The notes beneath the pieces are model-generated. The model was not told where the DNA came from. It ran no database searches and was given only the letters and a program-made list of their open reading frames with translations. From NCBI GenBank assembly GCA_963691705.1, contig OY829540.1, positions 47,280,158 through 47,344,157 of the forward strand: 64,000 bases of DNA. Reading direction: 5' to 3'. The stretch's first letter is position 1. Every line of letters starts with the position of its first letter. Shown here one piece after another: positions 49,346 to 60,116 of the stretch. The DNA is from Viola odorata (Eukaryota; Streptophyta; Magnoliopsida; Malpighiales; Violaceae). The translations under genes and the position numbers were made by a program.

Positions 49346-50344
49346 ACACAGTCGATAAACAGAAAAAGCAAGTACATACAAAAAAAATGGTCAAATATCA
49401 ACAGCAAAATGATCTCTAAAGGAAAAAATATCATTCCCTACGAATATCAAAGAACTTGGGCACGGTGCCCTCAAAACGATCCAGAAGAAACATCTCCAGC
49501 GAAGATTCAAGAACTTGTGCACTTTTCCCTCGCCACAATCAAATTGTCGAGCATCGTTCATAATAAATTGTCCTCGTCACAATCAGTCATTGAACACAAA
49601 CTCATTAAAACCTTTCTCCAAAAAAACCAATAACACAACAAACTTTTCTTGCAAAGTCCTCTTGATTATTAGAATGCCCATGCATGTGCATCTTTCACTC
49701 GAATTGACATTGCAAATTTAATTTTTGTGCTATGTTTATTGCATTTTAGGAGTGTAAACACGTAGCCTTATTTTCTGAGCGTGAGTGCAAACACTAATAT
49801 CTGGTGAGGATTGCTTACAGCTACATGTCATGGGAAAGTCTTGTTCTTGAGGTCGTTATTTCTTGAACAAAACGCAGATGTTATCTAGACTTGTATCAAT
49901 CATGTTTATATAACAAAAAACTGAACGAACATTTTTTCAAAGAATATACTTGAATTGATTTTCTCTTAAACAAAGAGGCCATTTTCATCCCAACAAAAGA
50001 CTTGGGGGCAAGCCGAGGTTTAAAGGTAGGAATACACAATGTTTCTCACATTAGCATTTGCTTTCTCTTTTTCCATCTGTTGCTGCTTTGTGTTTGCTTC
50101 CTTCCTACTTGTAGGATACAGATACACTTTGATGGAATCACTACTCAACCATGGCTCTTCGATGAAGAAATTATTGTAAAGCCCTCGTCTTGGATTTTCA
50201 CCAAAATCCAATCAACAATCGAATGGAGAACGTTACCACTCCTCAACCATGGGTTTTCAATGACAAAATCGTTGTAATACCCTCATCATGGATTTTCACC
50301 ACACAAATCCAAATCAAACATTGGAATGAAGGTACATTACCACT

Positions 50345-51190
50345 CCACCTCCAACTTATTTTGGGACGACTTGGTCGTCCACTTTTCACTCATTTAATAC
50401 GGTGACTTGGTCACCCACGTTGGTGTGACGACTTGGTCGTCCACTTTCTTTTCTATGTTGTGCGGTGACTTGGTCACCCACATTGGTGACGACTTGGTCA
50501 TCCACTTTCCTTTCTATGTTGTGTGGTGACTTGGTCACCCACGTTGGTGACGACTTGGTCGTCCACTTTTCTTTCTAGTTGTGCGGTGACTTAATCACCC
50601 ACGTTGGTGTGACGACTTGGTCATTCACTTTTCTTTCCAGTTGTGCGGTGACTTTGTCACTCACGTTGGTGTGACGACTTTGTCGTCCACTTTTCTTTCT
50701 AGTTGTGCAGTGACTTGGTCACCCACGTTGGTGTGACGACTTGGTCGTCCACTTTTCTTTCCAGTTGTGTGGTGACTTGGTCACTCACGTTGGTGTGACG
50801 ACTTGGTCATCCACTTTTCTTTCTAGTTGTGTGGTGACTTGGTCACCCACGTTGGTGTGACGACTTGGTCGTCCACTTTTCTTATGTTGTGCGGTGACTT
50901 GGTCACCCACGTTGATGACGACTTGGTCGTCCACTTTTCTTTCTTGTCGTGCAGTGACTTGATTACCCATATTTTTAACTTGTCATGCGTTGACTTGGTT
51001 ACCCACATTTTCACTTATGATGTGTGGTGACTTGGTTACCCACATTTTTCACTTATGTTGCGTGGTGACTTGGTCATCCACATCTTTTTATTTCGTACGG
51101 TGACTTGGTCGCCCACATCCTCTTTATCACGAACGGTGATTTGGTCACCCATATCAACCTTATTTTATACGGTGGCTTCCAACCACTCTC
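50345..51190 (+). repeat. ~60-bp hairpin tandem array, about 15 units
   Basis: Each full unit contains two short perfect inverted repeats, GGTGAC-TTG-GTCACC and GACGAC-TTG-GTCGTC, joined by CACGTTGGTGT and a T-rich spacer (CCACTTTTCTTTCTAGTTGTG). Full units run to about 50,945; shorter ~35-bp units with one hairpin follow to 51,190. The array sits near the 3' LTR, where the first element has a different 32/37-bp array. Confidence 0.9.
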
Positions 51191-51524
51191 CATTTCAATC
51201 CATACGGTAAGTTCGAGGTAAGACTTGCTTTCCCTTTACACTAGTTGTTTAGTGTTATGATTGGTTACGTCCCCACATACACCTCGTCTTTTAAAGTTGT
51301 GATTGGTCACGTCCCCACATACACCTTGTCTATCTAAATACTCCTCCTTGAGCGACTACTTTCCTGTCTATCTAAATACTCCTCCTTGAGTGACTATTTT
51401 ACCTTTTTGCATAATTCCACATCTCAACCGGTTATGATGCATTCAAAACATGGTAAGCACTTGGGGCAACTATCTTTACTGCTAATCAAAAATTTCAGTT
51501 ACACTGTATTTTTTATCAGACAGT

Positions 51525-51538
51525 AAAGAGGGGGCAAC
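51525..51538 (+). other. Polypurine tract of the second element
   Basis: AAAGAGGGGGCAAC directly before the 3' LTR, identical to the tract of the first element. Confidence 0.85.
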
Positions 51539-52812
51539 TGTTGCTACCCGATTTTTGACTTTAGGTCATAACTTTACGTATTTTTAGGCTTATCACATTT
51601 TAATGACTCATCTAGGCCAAATTTCTGTCAATTTTTTGTCCTAGGCTATTTTGTTTAATATTCCATGTCATTTCATGTCTTTTTAATTTTTTTCGTATTT
51701 TTAATTATGGACTTGTTGAGAATGATTCTGATCTACTATCTTTTCGCTCGAACTTCTATAGGTCCCGAGTAAGTTTCCTTAGACCATAGATCGAGCATGT
51801 TATTTCTTTAGTTGATAATTACCTACTATTTTTCTCTTCCACGCCATCTCGTTTGGTTTAATTCAATTTTTGCCGTAAGGGCTTTTATTTTACGTCCGAA
51901 CTTTTGACATTTCCGAAAGAGAAAATAAACACGTTAAACCGAGTTTCACATTTCTTCATTGTATACTAGTTTTCTCGTCTTATTTTCCTACACGTCGTGT
52001 TCCTCTCAGTTCCGATTTACTTTCATTTTCGAGCAATTTTGCTCGTACCAAAATATCCCGTTCGTATCCAAATTCATGCATTAATGTCAATTAATGCATG
52101 TTTATCCAAAATCACCTCACCTTTCCTCCTAGCTTGCCTTGCCGACTATAATCCATCATCACAAAACCTCCCATCGGCAATCCTTAGCCACACAAAACCC
52201 AAACTTGGTCACTCCGGCCATCCTTATCCTTCCACCTCCCCCGACGATTCTCGGCCACAAAAGCCTCAACCGACTCCGAACATTTCTCCTATAAATACTG
52301 ACCTTCAAGCAACAAGAACAGGGGGGGACCAATTTCGGCTCCAGTCCCCCCTTTATTCGGCTCAAACCACTCCAGTAGCAAAGGAAGCAAAGATAAAATT
52401 CAAGTCTTCGCTCGCAATGAACAATCTTAATTTATCTCACTTGTTGTATTTAGTTGATGCTTTAATTAATTATTTCACTTGATGTAACGTCACCTTTGGG
52501 GGCCCAAATTACTTGTTAAAAAATGTTTTCTCAAAACACCTCGCATACCGGTAACCTTTTTTAAGGATGTGACTTGGGTTCCTAACACCTTCCCTAGTCC
52601 ATAAATATGACCTCGAACCGTTGTTCTTTGGTTTAGACCATTTATGCCTTAGTTTATTTATTTTTTATGCCATGACGATTAGGTTCCCTAAACCTAGAAA
52701 AATAGGGTGGCAACTTCATTTTTTGCATGATATTGACAAACCCAACACTTGTCTCGCATTGTGGCCCGTCCCAAACTTATGTTTCGCAACATCGAAAAAA
52801 GGGGGTGCGACA
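51539..52812 (+). repeat. 3' LTR of the second element (internally deleted)
   Basis: 1,274 bp, starting TGTTGCTACCCG and ending GTGCGACA. Compared with the 5' LTR, about 0.6 kb is missing at 52,485 (TTTCACTTGATGTAACG), probably removed between short direct repeats. It keeps the 3' end that the 5' LTR has lost. Confidence 0.88.
52290..52297 (+). promoter_or_regulatory. LTR TATA box (3' LTR)
   Basis: TATAAATA at the position matching 45,475-45,482. It could drive transcription into the gene-fragment region downstream. Confidence 0.55.
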
Positions 52813-53320
52813 TTACTAGTTCGATTATTTTGTATGAATGAACCGCATAATTTAACTCACTAAGTTTAGAACTGATATTACATTTGAAACAAACTGCTAA
52901 AGTTATTTCATTTTCATTTTCTTCCACGGTCCTTGATTGTGATTCTTATGATCAATCCAAATAAAAAGAAAGCATGATAGAAATTCTATTTTATTTACAA
53001 GCTTACATTTGAAATAGGTTTTGATCATATGATCATAAAATTTAAGAGTAATATTATACATATAAATAAATCCTACAATTTTTTTTTATACTAACCGATA
53101 TGTTGTAAAATTTGAATGGTTTATTTTAGTACATTAATTAGTATGAAAATTTTAATAGGATTTATTAGTATATGAAACACACATTTTAAATTTTTTAGTT
53201 ATCTACCAAACTTAGAAGAACACAATTCAATTGTTGATGATTTGTACGTTCTTGAGTTTGAGCTTGAGGAACGGTGTAAACTCTTTTGAAAGAGTCGAGT
53301 CCTTTGAAGTTTGACAATGT
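52813..53320. other. AT-rich intergenic, nothing recognised
   Basis: Flank of the second element. No gene or clear repeat boundary is visible. Confidence 0.5.
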
Positions 53321-53580
53321 TTAGACGTGATTGACCTCATGTTCAAGAGGAACGTCACATAAGATACCATGAGAGACTGAAATATTGTCGAGAGGTAATT
53401 TTCTCTTTTGCATTTCCGATGGGAGTTTCACATCAGAAGCCAGCCCTACAGCTTCAAGAAACCTCACAACGTACCAACTTATGTCAAGTTGCCACCATTC
53501 AAGGCCGTGCCTTGCCGAGTATTGAAAAGCATGATGATTGTTGTGCCAACCCTCCCCGTAGCATAACACTCCTACCGAGT
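53321..53580 (-). pseudogene. Last exon of a second ADS/FAD5-like desaturase
   Basis: The reading [24 protein letters not shown] with DISWYVVRFLEAVGLASDVKLPSE parallels the last exon of the desaturase ending at 17,803 but differs at many positions, so it is a paralog and not a recent copy. The third His box HNNHH is intact. The frame runs 18 codons beyond the normal end. None of exons 1-4 is found on the minus strand upstream (towards 55 kb), so only a fragment remains. Confidence 0.85.
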
Positions 53581-53769
53581 TTTGTACCAAAATACAACAA
53601 TTAGAAATCTTTATTCTCTAAATAGGGCGGTTTTAAACTTAATTATCAAAATAGGGTAGTTTGTGTCATATAGGATCCATATTACCATTATACTAATACA
53701 TAACATCAATTTCTTTTAAATTTACTTATTAATTAATTATTGACATGAAACAAAATGTTTAAAAGAATC

Positions 53770-54110
53770 AAACACTTCAGCTACATAACCAGGTACAAAC
53801 CCCTGAGTCTTATAATTTTTAAGGCATATCCAGCAAAATTCATGCCTGCATTGCCTACATGTCATGTGTATACACCCTAGATTTTTTTCAATTGGTTTCT
53901 TGCAATTAGGACAAAGTCTTACAATAGGTAAGTATATAATTCACATTCTCAACCTCAGAACTATTCTTCAAAACCCATTTTCTTCACCGTCTCGCAATCC
54001 ACTGGGCGATGACCTTCCTCATTACAATTCCAATAAAACACAGCAAAACAATCACAAACATATCAAAACTCCCATCCTCTTCCAAAATCTCCACAATTTT
54101 TGCTACAGCA
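53770..54110 (-). pseudogene. Ariadne-type RBR E3 ligase fragment
   Basis: On the minus strand the frame [17 protein letters not shown] (around 54,000-54,050) and then [19 protein letters not shown] and [10 protein letters not shown] (53,810-53,915) match the IBR and RING2 of plant ARI7/ARI8-type ubiquitin ligases. The Cys/His pattern of RING2 is complete, but stops and frame changes lie upstream and the RING1 part is missing. After [10 protein letters not shown] the family sequence is lost. It is a decayed gene piece, not a functional ligase. Confidence 0.75.
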
Positions 54111-54142
54111 GCAACAACTGTTGTTATAGTAGCAACAACTCT

Positions 54143-54240
54143 AGTTACAACCACAGCAAGCCTCTCAACTTGAACAACAGCTGATACAGCAACAAACCAA
54201 TTTGCAGTTACAACCACAGCAAGCCTCTCAACTCCACCAG
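54143..54240. repeat. 63-bp direct duplication
   Basis: AGTTACAACCACAGCAAGCC plus eight bases occurs at 54,143 and again at 54,206. Short CAGCAACAAC runs surround it. Confidence 0.7.
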
Positions 54241-54915
54241 CAGCTACTACAACAATGCAGGCATGAATTTTTCTAGATATGTTGTGAGAAGCTTGCAGTG
54301 GAGCTTTGCAATCTTTTGGAATATTTCAGCTACACAACCAGGGTACAAACCCTCACACCCATCTCTTCTTTCTTTTTTTCATTTTTTCCAGAAATAGAAA
54401 TATTCTATCCTGAAAATGAATATCTACTAAGAATCTGGTTTTTGGGGAGGATGATTTTGGTGATTGATGTGTTAAAGATTCTATCTTTGCTTTGAAACCT
54501 AGTTACTTTTTGGTGATGAGAACAGAAAGTTTACCTTTTGCAGAAGGAGTAGTGTAAAATTTATTTTTCATAACTAGTAAATTCTGTTCTTTGTGAAGAT
54601 TTTGATTGTAATTTATATTTTGGTTTTTAACTATGCGTTTCAGATTCAAGGAGTCTATTTCTTTTCTAATTTTTTATCTTATTTTATTCATGATAAACAT
54701 TCCTTTTGTCTAAAATAATAGCTTACACTAATTGATATGGTCCACGCTGAATTTTCAACTGCCAAATATCCAATTGTTCTCTTTAAATATTATTTGTACA
54801 CTCTTCTTTTTGTAGTAGTTGAAAAGTGAGGGTTGCGGATTATGACCTTAAAGCACTAAATTTTTTGATCAATTGTTTGTCTTTATTAGTGGAAAATGAG
54901 AAATTGTGCATGCAG

Positions 54916-55165
54916 GGTTTTGAAGTCGAGTGATGGGTACTACAATGGAGATATTAAGACCAGGAAAACAGTTCAATGGAGCCAAATGCAAATCAATTAG
55001 ATTTACAGAGAAGTGAACAACTAAAGGAATTATTTGAGTTTCTATCTACTGGTGAAGCCAATTCACAAGCTAAGAGACCTTCTGCTGCATTATCAACGGA
55101 AGATCTTTCTGATATAGAATGGTATTACTTGGTCTGTATGTCTTTTTCTTTCGGTATTGGCCAAG
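54916..55165 (+). pseudogene. bHLH-MYC N-terminal exon fragment (GL3/EGL3/TT8-like)
   Basis: After an acceptor (gcatgcag) the frame reads SSDGYYNGDIKTRKTVQ, then shifts near 54,976 and continues MEPNANQLDLQRSEQLKELF.. to DLSDIEWYYLVCMSFSFGIGQG, followed by a donor-like GTTAAT. This is the second exon of bHLH regulators of anthocyanin and trichome genes (MYB-interacting region). A small deletion between KTVQ and MEPN breaks the frame. Exon 1, later exons and the bHLH domain are absent. Confidence 0.85.
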
Positions 55166-55170
55166 GTTAA

Positions 55171-56795
55171 TCACTAAATCTTCTGTCTGTTATCACTTTT
55201 CTGACACTTGGTCTTCATTCGCTTATTGCTAGCTAAGGTCCTGCAATACAACAATATAATTTTAATTAATAGAAAGTGGTCATCGATGTTTGCATGGTAA
55301 ACAACATATCATAACTAACTTACATGACAGTAGCTGAAATTGTGAAGTTTAGCGTCCAAATCTCAACGACGCCTTTGCGAGGGTTTAGATGGACATTTTC
55401 TTTGATCATGACTGATATGATGCATTTTGTGTGTATTTTTTCTTCCGTTCCTAGCCTATTTTAGATCATGATGCTGCTAATTTGGTCTTGTTTCCTTACT
55501 ATTTGCAGATCTTGGCTTTTGGAACGGAAATAACGAAAAGATGCGTTTATCACTAGATTTCGGACAGATTTCATCAGCTTGCCTTTGCAATAGCACGCAG
55601 GCAGCAGCTAGGCCTTGCAGTTGAACGCACGGGGCAACAAAGAATTCCAGCGCAGAATAGGAAAATCACAGAATCAAGGAAATCAGAGAATCAACCCAGT
55701 AATCCAACTTTTCCCGTTTTGGCAAGATGATATTTTGAGACCGACTCCATTTAATCTAGAATTTCCCTTTTATTAATTTCTATTATTGGAATTTCCCTTC
55801 TTTGTAATTTCTCTTTTAAAACCCTTTTAGCTTTAGGGTTTGAACTCTCTTCTGTTCTGGCACTTTCGGATTTTGGGATTCTACCTCTGCCTCCATTGTT
55901 CTTCTAATCCGGAGCTTTGCTCCGGCCGGTAATAAAGAAGGGTTTTCCAATTTTCTTTTTCCTCTTCTCTTATGCAATTTATTTATTTTAATTGTTTCAC
56001 TTCTACCATGAGTAGCCAAATTCCTTATTCTTGGTAGGATCATCGAAGGTTGCTTAGGAAAGTCGTGAGGTCTAATTGAGATTAATATATCACTGGTTTG
56101 TTTTTATTTACTTAACAATTTCTTGTCAATTCTACTATGACTGTTTCTAGCCTGATCAACTAGCTGCTAGGCCTAGGCGATTAAAGTCATCTCTGTTGTT
56201 ATAACTAACGTGAAGCTGCAGGGTAAAGTAGACGACCAGATCGGAGTCATCAGGTCACTGGTCCAATCCGACTGGGTTAAGTAAGTAATTAGGGTAGAGC
56301 CTCGAACGTACTGAGTGTCTCGCCCTAGAAACGTCCTTCTTTAGCTTCATGGGCCTTTGAGTATTGTCCCTATAAACGTACCTTGAGGGACGACAAAGCG
56401 TCAAGATCACTCCATAAACGTACCTTGGAGTGGTTTCTCATACGAAAGAAGGTAGGAGACCTAAATGCACCTGATCTCCATAGCGCGTCTATCAGCTAGG
56501 GGTAGAAGATCATTGCACCAATGATCGGCTGGTCGTTAAAGCAACCGGAGATAGATTCCTACTGGGAACTCCTTTCTCTCTTGATTTATTACTCATTTTA
56601 TTCTATCTATTACTGCTTTCATAGTTATTAATTAACAAAACTCTTGAAACCCCCCTTGGTACTTGTTACTATTCTGATCTATTTGCCCTAGTCATACACA
56701 AAGTCAACATCTCCCCTAGTCCATGTGCTTGACCCTATACCGCTATACACAAATCTATTGTGCACTGAGTTGCAGGTTTTATTATTATTTTTGAG
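55171..56795. other. No gene; possible LTR-derived segment
   Basis: No coding family was recognised. From about 55,690 the sequence looks LTR-like: an AT-rich start, TTAGGGTTTGAACTCTCTTC, an AATAAA at about 55,930, and a 3' part with repeated CATAAACGTACCTTG-type phrases (56,370-56,430). I could not find matching ends or a target duplication. Confidence 0.3.
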
Positions 56796-58251
56796 GTCAC
56801 CCGGAGGTCCCTGCGGTTATTATTTTCATTTTAGTTGGTCCCCAAAGCGATTTTTGGTTCAATTTAGTGCCTGACGTTATACCCGTTAGGCACGCCAGGT
56901 CCCCGCCGTCAAATTCGACAATAACTGACACTAACGGCCGTTAACTTTGATTTTTTTATTATTTATCTTCAAAAGTCGACACGTCAGATCTTCTAAATTA
57001 ATAAAATTTATGTTTTCAAAACAAAATAAAAAAAACAAATATTTTTCGCGAGAAAAAACTTCTTTCTTCAAGTGGATTGGGTTATTGCCCAAACCAAAAT
57101 AATCATAAAAAAACAAAGTAATAAATTAATTGAAAATAGGAACTGAATTAATTGAAGACAACAATTGAATCAATTGGAAACGAGCAATTGAATTAATTGA
57201 ACGCAAAATAGTTGAATTAAATCGAAAGCAAAGCAGTTGAATTAATTGAATCAAGAGCAGTACTCCAATTAACTAATAACACAATGAAATTAATTGAAAG
57301 AAAACAGAGTAAAATCAGACCTGCCCAATCAAACCCAAAAACACAAACCATCTTCTTCTCCGACAACTGCCGCCGTCACCTTTGCAGCTCCGGCCACCGC
57401 CGGATTCCACTTGGACCGCCCAGACTCGCACCACTCTACCCATACAAATCAACCCTACCCATTACAAACAAAATCCATATAATACCCGTACAAATCAGAC
57501 TCGTACCCATTACAAACAACCCTCACTCGTTCGTACAAACCCGTACTCGTTCATACAAACCCGTTCACTTCTTATCCTTGCACCCTAAAGCATAGGCGAT
57601 TCCAACTTGCCTGTAGTGGGGCTCACGGCTGATCTTGGGACGCTGCAAAGGATGCCGAGGATTGTTGGGTGTGTTGCGATGGATTTGGTTTTAACGGGTC
57701 GGAGGATTTCGGGTCAAGAAGCTAAAGTGATTCGTTTGGTTTCTCGAGTTTTTGCTCTATTTGTGGTTTTGTACAAATAATTATTTTTTATTATCACAAA
57801 TTCATATTAAGTTATTACAACTAACAAAAATAAAATATTTTCAATTTCATAAAAATAAAATAAAATAGTTAAAATATAAACTAAGTTGTGTACTATTTAA
57901 ATAAACCCAAAACCCAATTTTTTGAAATAAATAATAAAAAATATTATTTTGGGATTTTTTTGAGATAAAATGTCAGATTTTCTGACATGTCGATCCGGAT
58001 TCAAAAGTTTATTGTTGTTTATTGTGGGACCCATGGTAAATTTAATTAAAAATCTGACGTGTGGGCCTAGTCAACGGTCGACTTTTGAAGATAAATAATA
58101 AAAAATTCAGAGTTAACGGCCGTTAGTGTTGAATTTGACGGCGGGGACCTGGTGTGCCTAACGGGCATAACGTCAGGTACTAAATTGAACCAAAAATCAC
58201 TTTGGGGACCAACTAAAATGAAAATAATAACCGCAGGGACCTCCGGGTGGC
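56796..58251. mobile_element. Mutator-like element with ~200-bp TIRs
   Basis: The ends (G[T/C]CACCCGGAGGTCCCTGCGG..) are inverted copies over roughly 200 bp: left arm 56,796-57,000, right arm 58,035-58,251, with a small indel near GTCGAC. Long TIRs without a transposase suggest a non-autonomous MULE. The interior has a tandem AATTGAATTAATTGAA-type repeat (57,130-57,300) and a Pro/Tyr-rich short frame of no recognised family. No 9-bp target duplication is visible. Confidence 0.75.
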
Positions 58252-60116
58252 TTCTCCCGTCTCGACAACACGTCAATGACCTGGTTCTTTACATAATCCA
58301 CAATGTATCATTGTTCATCTCTCCTTCATATCCATTTCATTCTTAAGACGCGTGCTCTGCAGTCGACCTTTCTTTGATCTCATTGAATTTGGACCAGGAA
58401 CCATTTCAAAGGCTGCCTACGGCCAATATGCTTCATCAGGAAGTGGAAAAAATTAGGGTGCCCAAGTCTTGGAGTATTCATCAATCGAATAAAAATGTTC
58501 TATGTATTACCAGCTATCGAGCGAGAGCTGTCCACAAACACTTAAAATATGTGAGCATGGAAACTTATGAATCTACCATTTCCCACATGTGCAAGTGCCT
58601 TTTTCAAGATCCACTTGTGAGACAATTAAAGGATTTCAGAGTATGTATATTTGCTTTTGATGTCAAACTAGATTGTTTTGCAACAACAAGCGGAGTGTAA
58701 ACATCTCCCTTATTTTACGCAGTGTAAACACCTTAAATTCTATCAACAACATTTGCAAACGCTAATCAAAACATAGTACTCTCGCTTCTTTTCATTCTAT
58801 AGAATTATTCACAAAGTTTGAATATTTCAATCTCAAGTAAGAAAAACAAAGCAAACCCGAATTCAAAATAACACAACTCACAAACACACAAGTGTGAATT
58901 AAGTTAATCTTCTCAACATGGCCACGCTTGTAAACATGAATTAAATTTAAATTTTAAAAAAATAAGAAAAATAACCTTTGAAAAAAAACTGAATGAGAAT
59001 TTGTATTTACCTTGCGCACCAGAAGGGCGTGGCACAACGTCACACAATTATCGAGTCGAAAATAGACGGAGAATTAATAATCAATTAGAACGATAGTTAG
59101 AGAAAGAAAATCATGAAAAAGGAAAAAAAAAGATGCAGATAACATGGAAGCAGAGAAGATAAACATATTTAGGGTTTGTTTATTCATTAAATTATTTTTT
59201 AATATTTAATAACAGATGTGGAGCTGACATGGACAAAATGACCATTAGTTAGTAATTATGCTTAAAATTACTAGACAATGGAAAATAAGTTTATAAAATA
59301 CCATTTTTTGGAAAAAAAATTCAAAAATCTTACTTATAATGCAATATATATTTTTTAATATATAAGTTATTTATAATATAACTTGCGCAGTAGGTCACTC
59401 TAAAAAATACTACTTTGGAACTCTCTAATATAATGGTTGCATATGACCGAATCCATTTTGAAATTTAATTTTTATCCACTTATTTTATATGAAAATTCAT
59501 TTAAATGATGAAAACAAAACTTCTCTAAACCAATAAAGTAAAAAAAAAACTTGTCCCACCTAAGATAACACCCATCAATCAAAAGTACTAAACCTGCTTT
59601 TGGGCCAGTTCAGCCCAGAGACCAAAGAAAAGGACCCGCAAAAGCTACTCCATATAATTGAAGCTGGGTTTTCCTTCCAGTTTTTGACAGGCTTTTATAA
59701 TGGGCCAGTCGAAGCCACCATTTTCCATTAAACGAGACAAGTGTACATGCAAATTGGAGATTTTACTGGTGCATCTCGTTTCTAATGCCAACCATTTCCA
59801 ACAGTGGGCGAGAACTATAATTCGTAGGTAGCTAAGATGGTTGAGTTGTAAAACCAATAGAAAAAATATACCTGCAAAATCATAACCTTATTTAAAGAAA
59901 AAACAAGAACCCAAAACCATGGTCTTTTAAGTTTTAACACCAAAACAAAAATAGAAGCTATTTGAAAAGACTAAACTGCAATCTAATCCTACCCTTCTTT
60001 TTATAACTCGCTTTCCCTTCCGCTCACCTAGAAACATGACAACACGTTTAAGGTGTTGGAAAAGGATAAAGACTGCCACAGTTCTTTCATATACGGCTAT
60101 ACATTTTGGCGCGAAT
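58252..60116. other. Intergenic, no gene recognised
   Basis: A slightly GC-richer stretch at 58,330-58,700 has a 108-codon open frame without family resemblance. The rest is AT-rich. The part next to 60,116 should hold the PDCT 3' UTR. Confidence 0.5.

Larger units (their letters stand above)
44743..52812 (+). mobile_element. Second Ogre/Tat-like element, heavily deleted
   Basis: 8.1 kb on the plus strand with a perfect duplication TTACT (44,738-44,742; 52,813-52,817). The ends are TGTTGCTACYCG.. and ..GGGTGCGACA, as in the 18.8-36.9 kb element but clearly diverged. The 5' LTR has lost its 3' end, the PBS and ORF1 are gone, gag is reduced to its first codons, and pol is absent. Retained pieces, in the same order as the other element, are the ~180-bp array, the pre-gag acceptor-like site, a purine tract, a hairpin tandem array and the polypurine tract. 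Confidence 0.88.

Noticed and set aside
49169..49633. 154-codon Lys/Glu-rich open frame
   Set aside because: Most of it runs through a polypurine tract; composition alone removes stop codons. No family resemblance.
50345..51190. CRISPR-like or attachment-site-like palindromic repeats
   Set aside because: There are no unique spacers, units vary in length, and the array lies inside a retroelement; better described as a hairpin tandem array.
52813..56795. A Helitron carrying the three gene fragments
   Set aside because: I could not find a convincing 5' TC / 3' hairpin-CTRR pair by eye, so it is offered only as a possibility and not annotated.
58374..58700. 108-codon plus-strand frame
   Set aside because: No recognised domain and no splice partners; it follows a transposon end, so it may be a captured scrap, but nothing supports a gene.
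59645..59857. 70-codon minus-strand frame downstream of PDCT
   Set aside because: No family resemblance. It lies beyond the PDCT stop and could be 3' flank.
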